This document shows positions 50,886-59,404 of a DNA stretch of 64,000 bases, piece by piece. The stretch's first letter is position 1, and the number at the start of each line of letters is the position of its first letter. The notes beneath the pieces are model-generated. The model did no database searches, was not told the origin of the DNA, and saw only the letters and a list, made by a program, of their open reading frames with translations. The position numbers and the translations under genes were made by a program. Source of the DNA: CAZYXZ01 sp964651395. GTDB lineage: Bacteria > Actinomycetota > Actinomycetes > BP-191. The stretch lies in NCBI GenBank assembly GCA_964651395.1, contig CAZYXZ010000002.1, positions 59,448 through 123,447 on the forward strand, given 5' to 3'.

Positions 50886-51194
50886 CTACCGGTACCCGCC
50901 ACCCTCGCGCTTCGACTCGTCCGGGTCCGCGTTCACCGGGTGGAGCCGCTGCCAGAGGGAGAAGGCCAGGAAGGTGGCGACGATGACCCCGCCGTGGTAG
51001 CCCATGACGGCGGCATCGCGGATCCGCGGACCCCACGCAGCGCCGCCGCTGTTGTTCTCCACGAGCGTCCACTCGTCCGTCCAGCCCATCAGGAGCGAGG
51101 GGATGGCGGCGTAGAAGATCATGAAGAGGAAGGTCATGGCGAGGCCGGCGAAGGACACCCGGAACCACTGCGAGCGGCGCCACAGGTTCGGCAT
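50886..51194 (-). CDS. Small two-helix membrane protein heading the b6-type operon
   Basis: A 102-residue protein beginning MPNLWRRSQWFRVSFAG, with helices at about 14-34 and 62-82 and a hydrophilic loop (DEWTLVENNSGGAAWGPR) outside or between. No cofactor motif. ATG 51194 is the most plausible start; longer frames invade the TlpA gene on the opposite strand. It is the first gene of the minus-strand operon, 13 bases before ferredoxin. It could anchor the ferredoxin to the complex; function unknown. Confidence 0.65.
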   Translation of the reverse strand: MPNLWRRSQWFRVSFAGLAMTFLFMIFYAAIPSLLMGWTDEWTLVENNSGGAAWGPRIRDAAVMGYHGGVIVATFLAFSLWQRLHPVNADPDESKREGGGYR

Positions 51195-51327
51195 CGAGCA
51201 GCTCCACCTTCCTGCTTCGTCGCGCTGACCGCGCGGGCGGCGGCCGGGTTGCGATACTACGACCGAGGCAGGTGCCCCGCGAATCGACGCGGCGGTGTCG
51301 CCGCCTCGTAACCGGAGGAGTTCTCGT

Positions 51328-51861
51328 ATGCCCCGCTGGGCGCTGGCGCTGCTCGTCGCGCTGGCGGCCTGTTCGGGGGGCGACGGCGGCGCGGCGCGCG
51401 AGAGCCGCGGGCTGATCCCGGTCGCCGACCGTGAGCTGGCCGCAGTCCTCACCGGGATCAACCTGACCGGCGAGGCGGTCGACACCAGTGAGCTCCGCGG
51501 GGCGCCGCTCGTGCTCAACATCTGGGGCTCCTGGTGCGCCCCGTGCAAGGCGGAGCAGCCCGAGCTGGAGCGCGCGGCCCGCGACACGGGCGGCCTCGGC
51601 GTGAAGTTCCTCGGGATCGTCGTGCGGGACACCAAGGCGCAGGCGCTGGCCCACGTGCGCACGTACAGCGTCAGCTACCCGAGCGTGTTCGACGGGACGT
51701 CGGGCCTGGTCGCGCGGCTCGAGGTCGTGCCGCCCAACGGGATCCCGAGCACCGTGGTGCTGGACCGCCAGGGCCGGATCGCCGTCGTCCTGATCGGCGC
51801 CACGACGTACGACGAGCTCGTGCCGCTGCTGCGCCAGGTCGCCGAGGAACCCCTGCAGTGA
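51328..51861 (+). CDS. TlpA/ResA-like thiol-disulfide oxidoreductase lipoprotein
   Basis: It keeps apocytochrome c CxxCH cysteines reduced for haem attachment. The 177-residue protein has a lipoprotein signal with lipobox LAAC (Cys15), a thioredoxin fold with WCAPC (Cys70, Cys73) and cis-Pro in NGIPSTVVLD. CGGAGGAG at 51313-51320 is a strong ribosome site. It starts the system II maturation operon and overlaps ccdA by four bases. It is divergent from the b6-type operon, whose cytochrome c needs this machinery. Confidence 0.9.
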   Translation: MPRWALALLVALAACSGGDGGAARESRGLIPVADRELAAVLTGINLTGEAVDTSELRGAPLVLNIWGSWCAPCKAEQPELERAARDTGGLGVKFLGIVVRDTKAQALAHVRTYSVSYPSVFDGTSGLVARLEVVPPNGIPSTVVLDRQGRIAVVLIGATTYDELVPLLRQVAEEPLQ

Positions 51862-52658
51862 ACGAGCTGGTCCTGGCGGCCGGCCTCGGCGAGCGGTTCC
51901 GCGACGTGGCGGGGGACGGCCCGCTGCTGCTGGCGATCCCCGTCGCCGCCATCGCCGGCCTGGTGTCCTTCCTCTCGCCCTGCGTCCTTCCGTTGGTCCC
52001 GGGCTACCTCTCCTACATGACCGGGCTGTCCGGCGCCGACATGGAGGCGGAGGCGGAGGAGCCCGGGCACAGCACGCGGCGGGTGCTGCTCGGGGGAGCG
52101 CTCTTCGTGCTCGGCTTCTCCGCGGTCTTCGTCAGCTTCGGCGCGCTCTTCGGGCACGTGGGCAACGAGCTGGTCCTCCACCAGGTGGCGCTCAACCGGG
52201 TCTTCGGCGTCCTCACCATCGTGTTCGGGCTGCTGTTCATGGGCGTGTTCTCGCGGTTCGCCGTCGCCAACCGGGAGTTCCGCGTCCACCGCCTGCCGGC
52301 CGCGGGGCTGGCCGGGGCACCGTTCCTCGGCGTGGTCTTCGGCGTGGGCTGGACGCCCTGCATCGGTCCGACGCTCGGCGCGGTCCTGACGCTGTCGGCC
52401 AGCCAGGCCAGCGCCGGGCGCGGCGCGCTGCTCACCGTCTTCTACTGCCTCGGGCTGGGCGTGCCGTTCGTCCTGACCGGACTCGCGTTCCGCCGCTCGA
52501 TGAAGCTGTTCGCCGTCGTACGCCGGCACCAGGCGGTCGTGACCAGGGTCGGCGGCGCGTTCCTCGTCGCCATCGGGGTGCTGCTGCTCACGGGGGTCTG
52601 GGCGGACGTCGTCGCGCACCTGCAGAACTACGTCGACGGGTACACGACCGGCCTGTGA
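51858..52658 (+). CDS. ccdA: Cytochrome c biogenesis thiol transporter CcdA
   Basis: CcdA carries reducing equivalents from cytosolic thioredoxin across the membrane to the TlpA-like protein. The 266-residue, six-helix protein has the paired cysteines Cys42 in LSPCVLPLVPGY and Cys168 in GWTPCIGPTLGA. A loop rich in Glu follows helix 1. GTG 51858 overlaps the tlpA stop, and its own stop overlaps resB, so the maturation genes are translated in series. Confidence 0.92.
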   Translation: MNELVLAAGLGERFRDVAGDGPLLLAIPVAAIAGLVSFLSPCVLPLVPGYLSYMTGLSGADMEAEAEEPGHSTRRVLLGGALFVLGFSAVFVSFGALFGHVGNELVLHQVALNRVFGVLTIVFGLLFMGVFSRFAVANREFRVHRLPAAGLAGAPFLGVVFGVGWTPCIGPTLGAVLTLSASQASAGRGALLTVFYCLGLGVPFVLTGLAFRRSMKLFAVVRRHQAVVTRVGGAFLVAIGVLLLTGVWADVVAHLQNYVDGYTTGL

Positions 52659-54160
52659 CCCGACACCTGGCGCGGGCCTGGCGCGCGCTGACCTCGATGC
52701 GGACCGCGCTGGTGCTGCTGTTCCTGCTCGCGCTGGCCGCCGTGCCCGGGTCGTTGCTCCCACAGCGGCCGGTGAACCGCGCGCTCGTGTTCCAGTACAA
52801 GCTGCGCCACCCCTACTGGGGGTCGGTCATCGACCGGCTCGGCGGGTTCGACGTGTTCGGGGCCCCATGGTTCCTCGGGCTCTACGCGTTGCTGGCCGTG
52901 TCGCTGGTCGGCTGCCTCTGGCCGCGCTTCCGGCTGCACTTCCGCGCCATGACCGCGCGACCCCCCGCGCCGCCGAAGGTGCTGGACCGGCTGCCGTTCT
53001 CCGCGGAGGGGCGCGGCGCCGGGAGCCCCGAGGAGGTCGTCGACGCCGCGGAGACGCTGCTGCGCCGCAAGCGGTGGCGCGTGGAACGGCGTACGCACGA
53101 CGACGGCGCGGTCTCCGTGGCGGCGGAGAAGGGTCACCTGCGGGAGACCGGCAACCTCGCGTTCCACAGCTCGATCCTGCTGATCCTGGTCGGCATCGCG
53201 ACCGGCGCGCTGTTCGGCTACCAGGGCACGCTGCTCGTGGTGGAGGGCGAGACCTTCACCAACACCGGACTGGCCTACGACGAGCTGCGCCTCGGCCGCC
53301 TGGTCAGCGGGCGCGACCTCCCGCCGTTCTCGCTGCGGCTCGACGACTTCCGCGCGACGTACCTGCCGAGCGGGCAGCCGAGCTCGTTCGAGGCACGCGT
53401 GCACTGGGCGCCGGGGCTCGACGCGGCGGCCCGCCCGCAGACACTCCGCGTCAACCAGCCACTGACCGTGCGCGGCAGCCGCGTGTACCTGCTCGACCAC
53501 GGGTTCGCACCCCGCCTCGTGGTCCGCGACCGGTCCGGGCGCGTCGTCTACGACCAGGCCACGCCGTTCCTGCCGGAGGAGACGGCGACCTACGTCTCGC
53601 GCGGTGTCATCAAGGTGCCCGACGCGGGTCCCGTGCAGCTGGGCTTCCAGGCCTACTTCTACCCGACCCTAGGCGTGGACGCCGACGGCCGCACCTACTC
53701 GCGCTTCCCGGACGACCAGCTGCCGGCGGTGACCTACACGGCGTACGCCGGCGACCTCGGGCTCTCCTCCGGCGTTCCGCAGAGCGTCTACGCCCTCGAC
53801 ACCAGCCGGATGGTCGAGACCGGCACCGGCTTCCTCCTCGACGGGCAGACCGAGACGGGGCTGGCCGGCGGCGCCTCGATCTCTTTCGAGGGGCACCGCG
53901 AGTACGCCGTGTTCCAGGTCACCGACGACCCGGGCAAGTGGCTGGTGCTGGGCAGCGGCGTCCTCGCACTGCTCGGCATCACGCTGAGCCTGCGCGTCCG
54001 GCGGCGAAGGATCTGGGTGCGCGCGGCGGCCGGGCCGGACGGTACCGTCGTGCAGGTCGGGGGCCTCGCGCGCCAGGACCCGGAGGGGTTCCGGGCCGAG
54101 TTCTCCGGCCTCGCCAATGAACTGACCACCAAGTCAGCCGTTGCCGGCGAGCGACGATGA
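52655..54160 (+). CDS. resB: Cytochrome c biogenesis protein ResB
   Basis: One half of the system II haem lyase. The 501-residue protein has three N-terminal helices (including SMRTALVLLFLLALAAVPGS, cited as SMRTALVLLFLLA), a large outer domain (about 210-430) and a final helix near 430-455. The family motif SMxxALVLLFLLA...GSLLPQ is clear. Conserved His residues for haem handling are hard to assign by eye. GTG 52655 overlaps the ccdA stop. CcsB follows after 17 bases. Confidence 0.9.
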   Translation: MTRHLARAWRALTSMRTALVLLFLLALAAVPGSLLPQRPVNRALVFQYKLRHPYWGSVIDRLGGFDVFGAPWFLGLYALLAVSLVGCLWPRFRLHFRAMTARPPAPPKVLDRLPFSAEGRGAGSPEEVVDAAETLLRRKRWRVERRTHDDGAVSVAAEKGHLRETGNLAFHSSILLILVGIATGALFGYQGTLLVVEGETFTNTGLAYDELRLGRLVSGRDLPPFSLRLDDFRATYLPSGQPSSFEARVHWAPGLDAAARPQTLRVNQPLTVRGSRVYLLDHGFAPRLVVRDRSGRVVYDQATPFLPEETATYVSRGVIKVPDAGPVQLGFQAYFYPTLGVDADGRTYSRFPDDQLPAVTYTAYAGDLGLSSGVPQSVYALDTSRMVETGTGFLLDGQTETGLAGGASISFEGHREYAVFQVTDDPGKWLVLGSGVLALLGITLSLRVRRRRIWVRAAAGPDGTVVQVGGLARQDPEGFRAEFSGLANELTTKSAVAGERR

Positions 54161-54177
54161 CCGAGAAGTAGGAGCCC

Positions 54178-55155
54178 GTGCCCGTCGACGTCCAGCTCGC
54201 GGAGACCAGCGACACGCTGCTGTTCCTCGCCGTCGTGGCCTACGTCGCCGCGATGCTCGGCTACGCGGCGGAGTTCGCGTTCGCGCGCCGCGGCCGCGAC
54301 GAGCTCCGACCCATCGCCGGCGGCTCCGTCGACACCCTGCCCGAGCAGTACGCCGAGCGCTCCGCCGACGGCGACGGGCTGCGTGGCGACGGTGCCGGCG
54401 CGTGGGCGGTGGTCGTCGGCAAGGCGGCGGTGGCGGCGACCGTCGTCGGCTGGGCGCTGCACGGGGCCGCGGCGGTCACGCGCGGGCTCGCGGCGGACCG
54501 CGTGCCGTGGGGCAACATGTACGAGTTCTCCTCGATGGTCTGCCTCATCGCGGTGACGTCGTTCCTCGTGCTGCTCACGCGCCAGCCGGTCCGCTACCTC
54601 GGGGCGTTCGTGATGCTGCCGGTCGTCATCTACCTGGGCATCGCCGGCACGGTGCTCTACGCACCGGCCCAGCCGCTGGTCCCGGCGCTCGACTCGTACT
54701 GGATCAAGATCCACGTCGTCGGCGCGATGTCGTCGTCGGGGATCTTCATGTTCGGCGCCGTCGTGACCCTGCTCTACCTCGTCAAGGACGGCTGGGAGAA
54801 GCGGCACCCCGACGCGACGGCAGGCTGGGGCTCGCGCCTCCCGGCGGCGGCGACGCTGGACCGGGTGTCGCACCGCGTCGTCGCCTTCGGCTTCCCGGTG
54901 TGGACCTTCGCCGTCATGGCCGGCGCGGTCTGGGCCGAGGCGGCGTGGGGTCGCTACTGGGGCTGGGACCCCAAGGAGACTTGGTCGTTCATCACGTGGG
55001 TCGTCTACGCCGGCTACCTCCACGCGCGGGCCACCGGCGGGTGGCGCGGCCGGCGCGCGGCCTACGTCGGCCTGGCCGGCTTCGTCTCGCTGATGATCAC
55101 CTACTACGCGGTCAACCTCTGGATGAGCGGCCTGCACTCCTACGCCGGCGTCTGA
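54178..55155 (+). CDS. ccsB: Cytochrome c biogenesis protein CcsB (ResC)
   Basis: The haem-handling partner of ResB. The 325-residue protein has about eight helices and the tryptophan-rich haem-binding motif WGRYWGWDPKETWSFITW, flanked by conserved histidines (KIHVVGAM, and YLHARATGG, HSYAG). Length is typical. Start is GTG 54178, with GGAG six bases upstream. It completes system II (TlpA, CcdA, ResB, CcsB), the route for c-type haem attachment in Gram-positive bacteria. Confidence 0.93.
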   Translation: MPVDVQLAETSDTLLFLAVVAYVAAMLGYAAEFAFARRGRDELRPIAGGSVDTLPEQYAERSADGDGLRGDGAGAWAVVVGKAAVAATVVGWALHGAAAVTRGLAADRVPWGNMYEFSSMVCLIAVTSFLVLLTRQPVRYLGAFVMLPVVIYLGIAGTVLYAPAQPLVPALDSYWIKIHVVGAMSSSGIFMFGAVVTLLYLVKDGWEKRHPDATAGWGSRLPAAATLDRVSHRVVAFGFPVWTFAVMAGAVWAEAAWGRYWGWDPKETWSFITWVVYAGYLHARATGGWRGRRAAYVGLAGFVSLMITYYAVNLWMSGLHSYAGV

Positions 55156-55222
55156 CTGTCCCGCGCCGGACCCGCCGGCGTCCGGTCCGGTGCGGCGTTT
55201 CGGCTTCGCCCGCCCCGCCCTC

Positions 55223-55228
55223 TATTCT
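55223..55228 (+). promoter_or_regulatory. -10 element TATTCT upstream of the CcoN-like gene
   Basis: TATTCT (55223-55228), identical to the rex -10, lies 40 bases before GTG 55269, followed by a GACGGAGG ribosome site. It suggests the CcoN-like operon has its own promoter. No clear -35 or Rex box was found. Confidence 0.3.
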
Positions 55229-55268
55229 CAGCGCCGACCGGCAGCACGACGTCCCCGACGGAGGTTCC

Positions 55269-56663
55269 GTGGCCCTCGCGACCACCTCGGCGACCGGCAC
55301 CGAGGCCGGTCCCGCCGCGGACCGCGACTGGCGTCGTCCCTCCGCGGCGTCCCTCACCTGGCTCACCGCCGGTGCGGCGTACCTGTTGCTGGGCGGCGTC
55401 GTCCTCCTGGTCACCGCCGTCCAGCGGGTCTCGCCGGACCTGCTGACCCTCGGCGACGCGACGTCGGTCGAGCGGCTGCGACCGGTCGCCACCAACCTGG
55501 TCTTCTGGGGCGGGCTGTCGATGGTCGGCATCGGCGCGGCCCTCGACATCACCCGCCGTCTCTGCCGCGCACCGGTCCAGCTCGAGCCGGTCGCACGCAT
55601 CGCCGGCGCCCTCATGACGCTCGCCGTCGGCGCGGGGACGCTCGCACTGCTCCTCGGCCACAGCACCGGCCGGCCCGGGCTGGAGTACCCGCGCGTCTTC
55701 GCGGTCGGCATCGCGCTCGCGCAGGTGCTCGTTGCCGTGGTCGTCGTCCGCACCATCGCCGCCCGGGCCGGTGCCGGACTGCACCCCGCGCTCTGGCACA
55801 TCGCCGCCGCGGTGGTCACCGCGCCGATGGTCCACCTCGCCGGCACGCTGCCCCGGGTCTCGGGCGGCGACGACGCGCTCCTCGTGGCCTTCGCCGGCAG
55901 CGGGCTCCAGCTGCTCTGGCTGGGCGGGCTGGGTATCGGCCTCGCGCTGTACGCCGTGCCGGCGGCGTGCCGCGCGCCGCTCCACAGCCCGGGTCTGGCC
56001 GCCGCCGGCTTCTGGGGCTGGGTCGTGGTCGCGCCGTTCGCCGGTGGCGCCCGGCTGGTCGCCGAGTCCGGCCAGGAGCACCTGGCCGCGATCGGCGTCG
56101 CGGCCGGCGTCGCGCTGCTGGTCCCGGCGCTGGCCGTCGCGGTCAACCTCGCGCGGACCTACGCCGACCGCACCACCCTCGCCCCCACGGCAGCGGCCCG
56201 GCTCGGCCTGCTCGGCGGGAACCTGCTGGCCGTCCTCGCCGCGCTGCTCGGCGTACGGGTGCTCGGCGACGTGGGCGAGCGGCTCCACCTGACCCTGTTC
56301 GACACCGGTGTCGGCGAGCTCGCCGTCACCGGCGCGGCCGCCGCCCTGATCCTGGCCGGCGCCTACCACGCACTCCCCGGCATCGCCGGTGGTGTGCTGG
56401 GCAGCCCGCGCTCCGCCCTGCGGCAGTCGGCGCTGCTCGCGGTCGGCATCGGGTTCGCCGTCGGCGGGCTCGCCGTCGCGGGCTACGTGCAGGGTGCGCT
56501 CCTCGAGCAGGCCGCCGGCGGGGACGGGGTCGAGGACCTGATCAGCTCGCTGCTCTGGCTGCGTGTCGTGGGCGAGGGACTGCTCCTGCTGGTCTGGGCC
56601 CGCTTCTTCCAGCACGTGCTGTCCACGACCCCCGCCGAGCCGGACACCGGGGCGGCCGGCTGA
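55269..56663 (+). CDS. CcoN-like (cbb3 oxidase subunit I-related) membrane protein lacking haem and copper ligands
   Basis: A 464-residue, roughly 12-helix protein. Several stretches align by eye with CcoN in order: RLRPVATN (69-76; CcoN RLRPLHTN), GHSTGRPGLEYP (130-141), WHIAAAVVTAPMVHLAGTLP (176-195), GGDDALLVAFAGSGLQLLWL (199-218), GGARLVAE (259-266) and AGYVQGALLEQAAGGDG (404-420). The low-spin haem His is Ala74, and the CuB and haem b3 histidine positions read FAGS, GGAR and FDTGVG. It therefore should not bind the active-site haems or copper. GTG 55269 has a good ribosome site. It overlaps the next small gene by one base. Confidence 0.7.
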   Translation: MALATTSATGTEAGPAADRDWRRPSAASLTWLTAGAAYLLLGGVVLLVTAVQRVSPDLLTLGDATSVERLRPVATNLVFWGGLSMVGIGAALDITRRLCRAPVQLEPVARIAGALMTLAVGAGTLALLLGHSTGRPGLEYPRVFAVGIALAQVLVAVVVVRTIAARAGAGLHPALWHIAAAVVTAPMVHLAGTLPRVSGGDDALLVAFAGSGLQLLWLGGLGIGLALYAVPAACRAPLHSPGLAAAGFWGWVVVAPFAGGARLVAESGQEHLAAIGVAAGVALLVPALAVAVNLARTYADRTTLAPTAAARLGLLGGNLLAVLAALLGVRVLGDVGERLHLTLFDTGVGELAVTGAAAALILAGAYHALPGIAGGVLGSPRSALRQSALLAVGIGFAVGGLAVAGYVQGALLEQAAGGDGVEDLISSLLWLRVVGEGLLLLVWARFFQHVLSTTPAEPDTGAAG

Positions 56664-56872
56664 TGGCCCGCAACTCGCTCATGGCCGTGATCCTCGGCGC
56701 CGCGCTGGCCGTCGCCGCGGCCTTCGCCGTGACGGTCGGCGTGCCGACCGCGGACGCCAAGAGCACGACGTGGGGGGAGTGCGTGACCGGCGACGCCGAG
56801 ACGACGGCCCAGCTGACCGAGTTCGCGGCCTACCTCGTGTCACTGCACTGCGAGCAGGAGGTGGGCACGTGA
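56663..56872 (+). CDS. Small exported protein resembling the C-terminal helix of CcoO-type cytochrome c
   Basis: A 69-residue protein with an N-terminal membrane or signal segment (about 5-28, ending PTADA) and a short tail with Cys40 and Cys63. The tail TTAQLTEFAAYLVSLH looks like the last helix of class I cytochromes c such as CcoO (xxxALVAYLxxLG), but no CxxCH motif is present. The two cysteines could form a disulfide outside the cell. ATG 56663 overlaps the CcoN-like stop and its own stop overlaps the next gene, so the three are coupled. Relationship to CcoO is inference. Confidence 0.5.
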   Translation: MARNSLMAVILGAALAVAAAFAVTVGVPTADAKSTTWGECVTGDAETTAQLTEFAAYLVSLHCEQEVGT

Positions 56873-57021
56873 GCGAGCGGCCGCTGTTCATCGACCCCGT
56901 GCCCGAGGACGCCGGCGAGGCGATCGGCGAGGGCCGGGCGCCGGGCTGGTTCGTGTGGGTCGCGCTCGTGCTGCTCTTCGCCGCCGGCTACTACCTGGCC
57001 GCCAACTGGTCCGGGCCCTGA
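56869..57021 (+). CDS. 50-residue membrane peptide resembling the N-terminal anchor of CcoP
   Basis: The peptide has an acidic N-terminus and a helix: PGWFVWVALVLLFAAGYYLA (25-44), then NWSGP. This matches the pattern of the CcoP anchor (PRWWLW...FxxGYLxxYPG) in cbb3 oxidases, but the two haem c domains that follow in CcoP are absent. GTG 56869 overlaps the previous stop by four bases. With the CcoN-like and CcoO-like genes it completes a skeletal cbb3-type operon in the usual N-O-P order. It is small and missed easily. Confidence 0.5.
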   Translation: MSERPLFIDPVPEDAGEAIGEGRAPGWFVWVALVLLFAAGYYLAANWSGP

Positions 57022-57036
57022 CCGAGCAGACTCCTA

Positions 57037-57048
57037 GATACTGAGCCC
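57037..57048 (+). promoter_or_regulatory. Leaderless-type promoter, GATACT six bases before the GTG
   Basis: GATACT (57037-57042) precedes GTG 57049 by six bases, the same spacing as at 9734, 16826, 33256 and 62512. The first base departs from TANNNT. Confidence 0.4.
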
Positions 57049-58500
57049 GTGGCGTACGACGACCTGCGGGACTTCCTCACCAAGCTGGACAAGGCCGGCG
57101 AGCTCCGGCATGTCGCCGCGCCCGTGGACCCGTACCTCGAGGTCACCGAGATCGTCACGCGCGTCATCAAGGCGGGCGGCCCGGCTCTCGTCTTCGACTC
57201 GCCGGTCGGCGCGGACCTGCCCCTGGTCATCAACGTCTTCGGCACCGAGCGCCGCATGGCCATGGCCCTCGGCGTCGAGTCCCTCGACGAGATCGGCGAC
57301 CGCATCGCGGAGCTGATCAAGCCCGAGCTGCCGCACGGCCTCGGCGGCCTGCGCGAGGCGTTCGGGAAGCTGGCCGACCTGCGCTCGTTGCCGCCGAAGA
57401 AGGTGCGCACCGCTCCGTGCCAGGAAGTGGTCAAGACCGGCGGCGACGTCGACCTCTTCGAGTTCCCGGCGCTCACCACGTGGCCCGGCGACGGCGGCGC
57501 CTTCATGAACCTCGGCCTCACGCACACCCGGCACCCCGTCGACGGCACGCGCAACCTCGGGCTCTATCGGTTGCAGCGGCACGACCGCAACACCGTCGGC
57601 ATGCACTGGCAGATCCACAAGGACTCGACCGCGCACCACGCCGTCGCGGAGCGGCGCGGCGAGCGGCTGCCGGTGGCCATCGCGTTCGGCTGCGACCCCG
57701 TGGTCACGTACTCGGCCAGCGCGCCGCTGCCCGGCATCGACGAGTACCTGTTCGCCGGCTTCCTGCGCCGCGAGCGCGTGGAGCTCGTCGACTGCAAGAC
57801 GGTGCCGTTGCAGGTGCCCGCCAACGCGCAGATCGTCTTCGAGGGCTGGCTCGAGCCCGGCGTACGCCGGCCGGAAGGCCCGTTCGGCGACCACACCGGC
57901 TTCTACACGCCGGTCGAGCCCTTCCCCGCGCTCACCGTCGACTGCGTGACGTACCAGCGGGACGCCCTCTTCCAGACCATCATCGTCGGCCGGCCGCCGC
58001 AGGAGGACGGGCCGCTCGGCAAGGCGACGGAACGCATCTTCCTGCCGCTCGTGCGCATGACGCTGCCGGAGGTCGTCGACTACGACCTGCCGGTCGAAGG
58101 TGTGTTCCACAACTGCGTCATCGTCTCGATCGAGAAGCGGTTCCCGAAGCACGCGCACAAGGTGATGAACGCGATCTGGGGCACCGGCCTCTTGTCGTTG
58201 TCGAAGCTGATCGTCGTCGTCGACGCCGACTGCGACGTGCACGACTACTCCGAGGTCGCCTGGCGCGCGTTCGGCAACGTCGACTACGCCCACGACCTGC
58301 TGCTCTCGTCCGGCCCGGTGGACCATCTCGACCATGCGGCGTACCAGCAGTTCTGGGGCGGCAAGGCGGGCATCGACGCGACCCGCAAGCTTCCGACGGA
58401 GGGCTACGCACGCGACGGCGGGTGGCCGGAGATGATCGTGCAGGACCCGGCCGTGGTGGAGCGCGTCACCAAGCGCTGGCCCGAGCTCGGTCTCGGATGA
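57049..58500 (+). CDS. UbiD-family decarboxylase of the futalosine menaquinone pathway
   Basis: A prenylated-FMN decarboxylase of 483 residues, probably acting on the dihydroxynaphthoate-type intermediate late in menaquinone synthesis. UbiD features are clear: an N-terminal ALGVES/E-rich region, ITEI-like metal loops, the active-site segment RRPEGPFGDHTGFYTP and a C-terminal WPE region. The following mqnP and ubiX genes supply the prenyltransferase and the cofactor maker, as in the Streptomyces mqn locus. The symbol mqnL would fit, but substrate is inferred. It starts at GTG 57049. Confidence 0.88.
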   Translation: MAYDDLRDFLTKLDKAGELRHVAAPVDPYLEVTEIVTRVIKAGGPALVFDSPVGADLPLVINVFGTERRMAMALGVESLDEIGDRIAELIKPELPHGLGGLREAFGKLADLRSLPPKKVRTAPCQEVVKTGGDVDLFEFPALTTWPGDGGAFMNLGLTHTRHPVDGTRNLGLYRLQRHDRNTVGMHWQIHKDSTAHHAVAERRGERLPVAIAFGCDPVVTYSASAPLPGIDEYLFAGFLRRERVELVDCKTVPLQVPANAQIVFEGWLEPGVRRPEGPFGDHTGFYTPVEPFPALTVDCVTYQRDALFQTIIVGRPPQEDGPLGKATERIFLPLVRMTLPEVVDYDLPVEGVFHNCVIVSIEKRFPKHAHKVMNAIWGTGLLSLSKLIVVVDADCDVHDYSEVAWRAFGNVDYAHDLLLSSGPVDHLDHAAYQQFWGGKAGIDATRKLPTEGYARDGGWPEMIVQDPAVVERVTKRWPELGLG

Positions 58501-58507
58501 CGCGGCA

Positions 58508-59404
58508 GTGACCACCTCCGCGGAGCCGGCCTCCAAGACGCGGGGCTTCCTGCGCCTGGTGATGATCGAGCACTCGGTCTTCGCCTTGCCGTTCGCGTAC
58601 ATCGCAGCGCTGACCGCCATGCGGCTGGACGGCGGCTCGGTCCGCTGGGGCGACCTCGGCCTGATCACCGTCGCGATGGTGGCCGCTCGCACCGTGGCCA
58701 TGGCCGCCAACCGCGTGATCGACCGCGAGCTCGACGCCCGCAACCCGCGGACGGCGTCGCGCGAGCTGGTCACCGGCGTGCTGACCGTCACGACCGCCGT
58801 GCGCGGCATGGTCGTGGCGCTCGTCGTCTTCCTGGTCGCGTCGGCGCTGCTGTCCCCGCTGTGCCTCGCGCTCGCGCCGCTGGCCCTGGTGCCGCTGGTG
58901 GGCTACCCGTACACGAAGCGGTTCACCTGGCTCTGCCATGCGGTGCTCGGCCTGGCGCAGGCGGTCGTGCCGGTTGCCGCGTGGATCGCGGTCACCGGTC
59001 GCTGGTCATGGACTGCGGTGCTGCTCGGTGTCGCTCTCGGGCTGTGGGTCGGCGGCTTCGACCTGATCTACGCCTGTCAGGACATCGAGTCCGACCGCCG
59101 CGAGGGCGTGCACTCGCTGCCGGCCCGCTTCGGCGCCCGCACCGCGCTGACCGTCTCGTCTCTCGCCCACCTGGTCACGGTCGGCCTGCTGCTGGTCTTC
59201 GGGTCCCGCGCGGACCTCGGCGGCTTCTGGTACGCCGGCGTACTGGCCGCAAGTGGCGCGCTGGTCTACGAGCACCGCATCGTGTCGCCCACTGACCTGT
59301 CGCGCGTCAACCGCGCCTTCTTCACCGTCAACGGCCTGGTCGGGATCGGGTTGCTGCTGTTCGCCGTCACGGACCTGATGGTCCTCGGCGGGCTGGGCGC
59401 ATGA
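58508..59404 (+). CDS. mqnP: UbiA-family prenyltransferase MqnP (menaquinone synthesis)
   Basis: An integral membrane prenyltransferase of 298 residues that attaches the isoprenoid tail to the naphthoate ring. The two Asp-rich motifs are NRVIDRELDARNPRT (near 75) and DLIYACQDIESDRREG (near 185), with YPYTKRFTW between them. Seven to nine helices are evident. It belongs to the futalosine-pathway group rather than MenA, judged by its neighbours UbiD, UbiX and mqnE. It overlaps ubiX by four bases. Confidence 0.9.
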   Translation: MTTSAEPASKTRGFLRLVMIEHSVFALPFAYIAALTAMRLDGGSVRWGDLGLITVAMVAARTVAMAANRVIDRELDARNPRTASRELVTGVLTVTTAVRGMVVALVVFLVASALLSPLCLALAPLALVPLVGYPYTKRFTWLCHAVLGLAQAVVPVAAWIAVTGRWSWTAVLLGVALGLWVGGFDLIYACQDIESDRREGVHSLPARFGARTALTVSSLAHLVTVGLLLVFGSRADLGGFWYAGVLAASGALVYEHRIVSPTDLSRVNRAFFTVNGLVGIGLLLFAVTDLMVLGGLGA

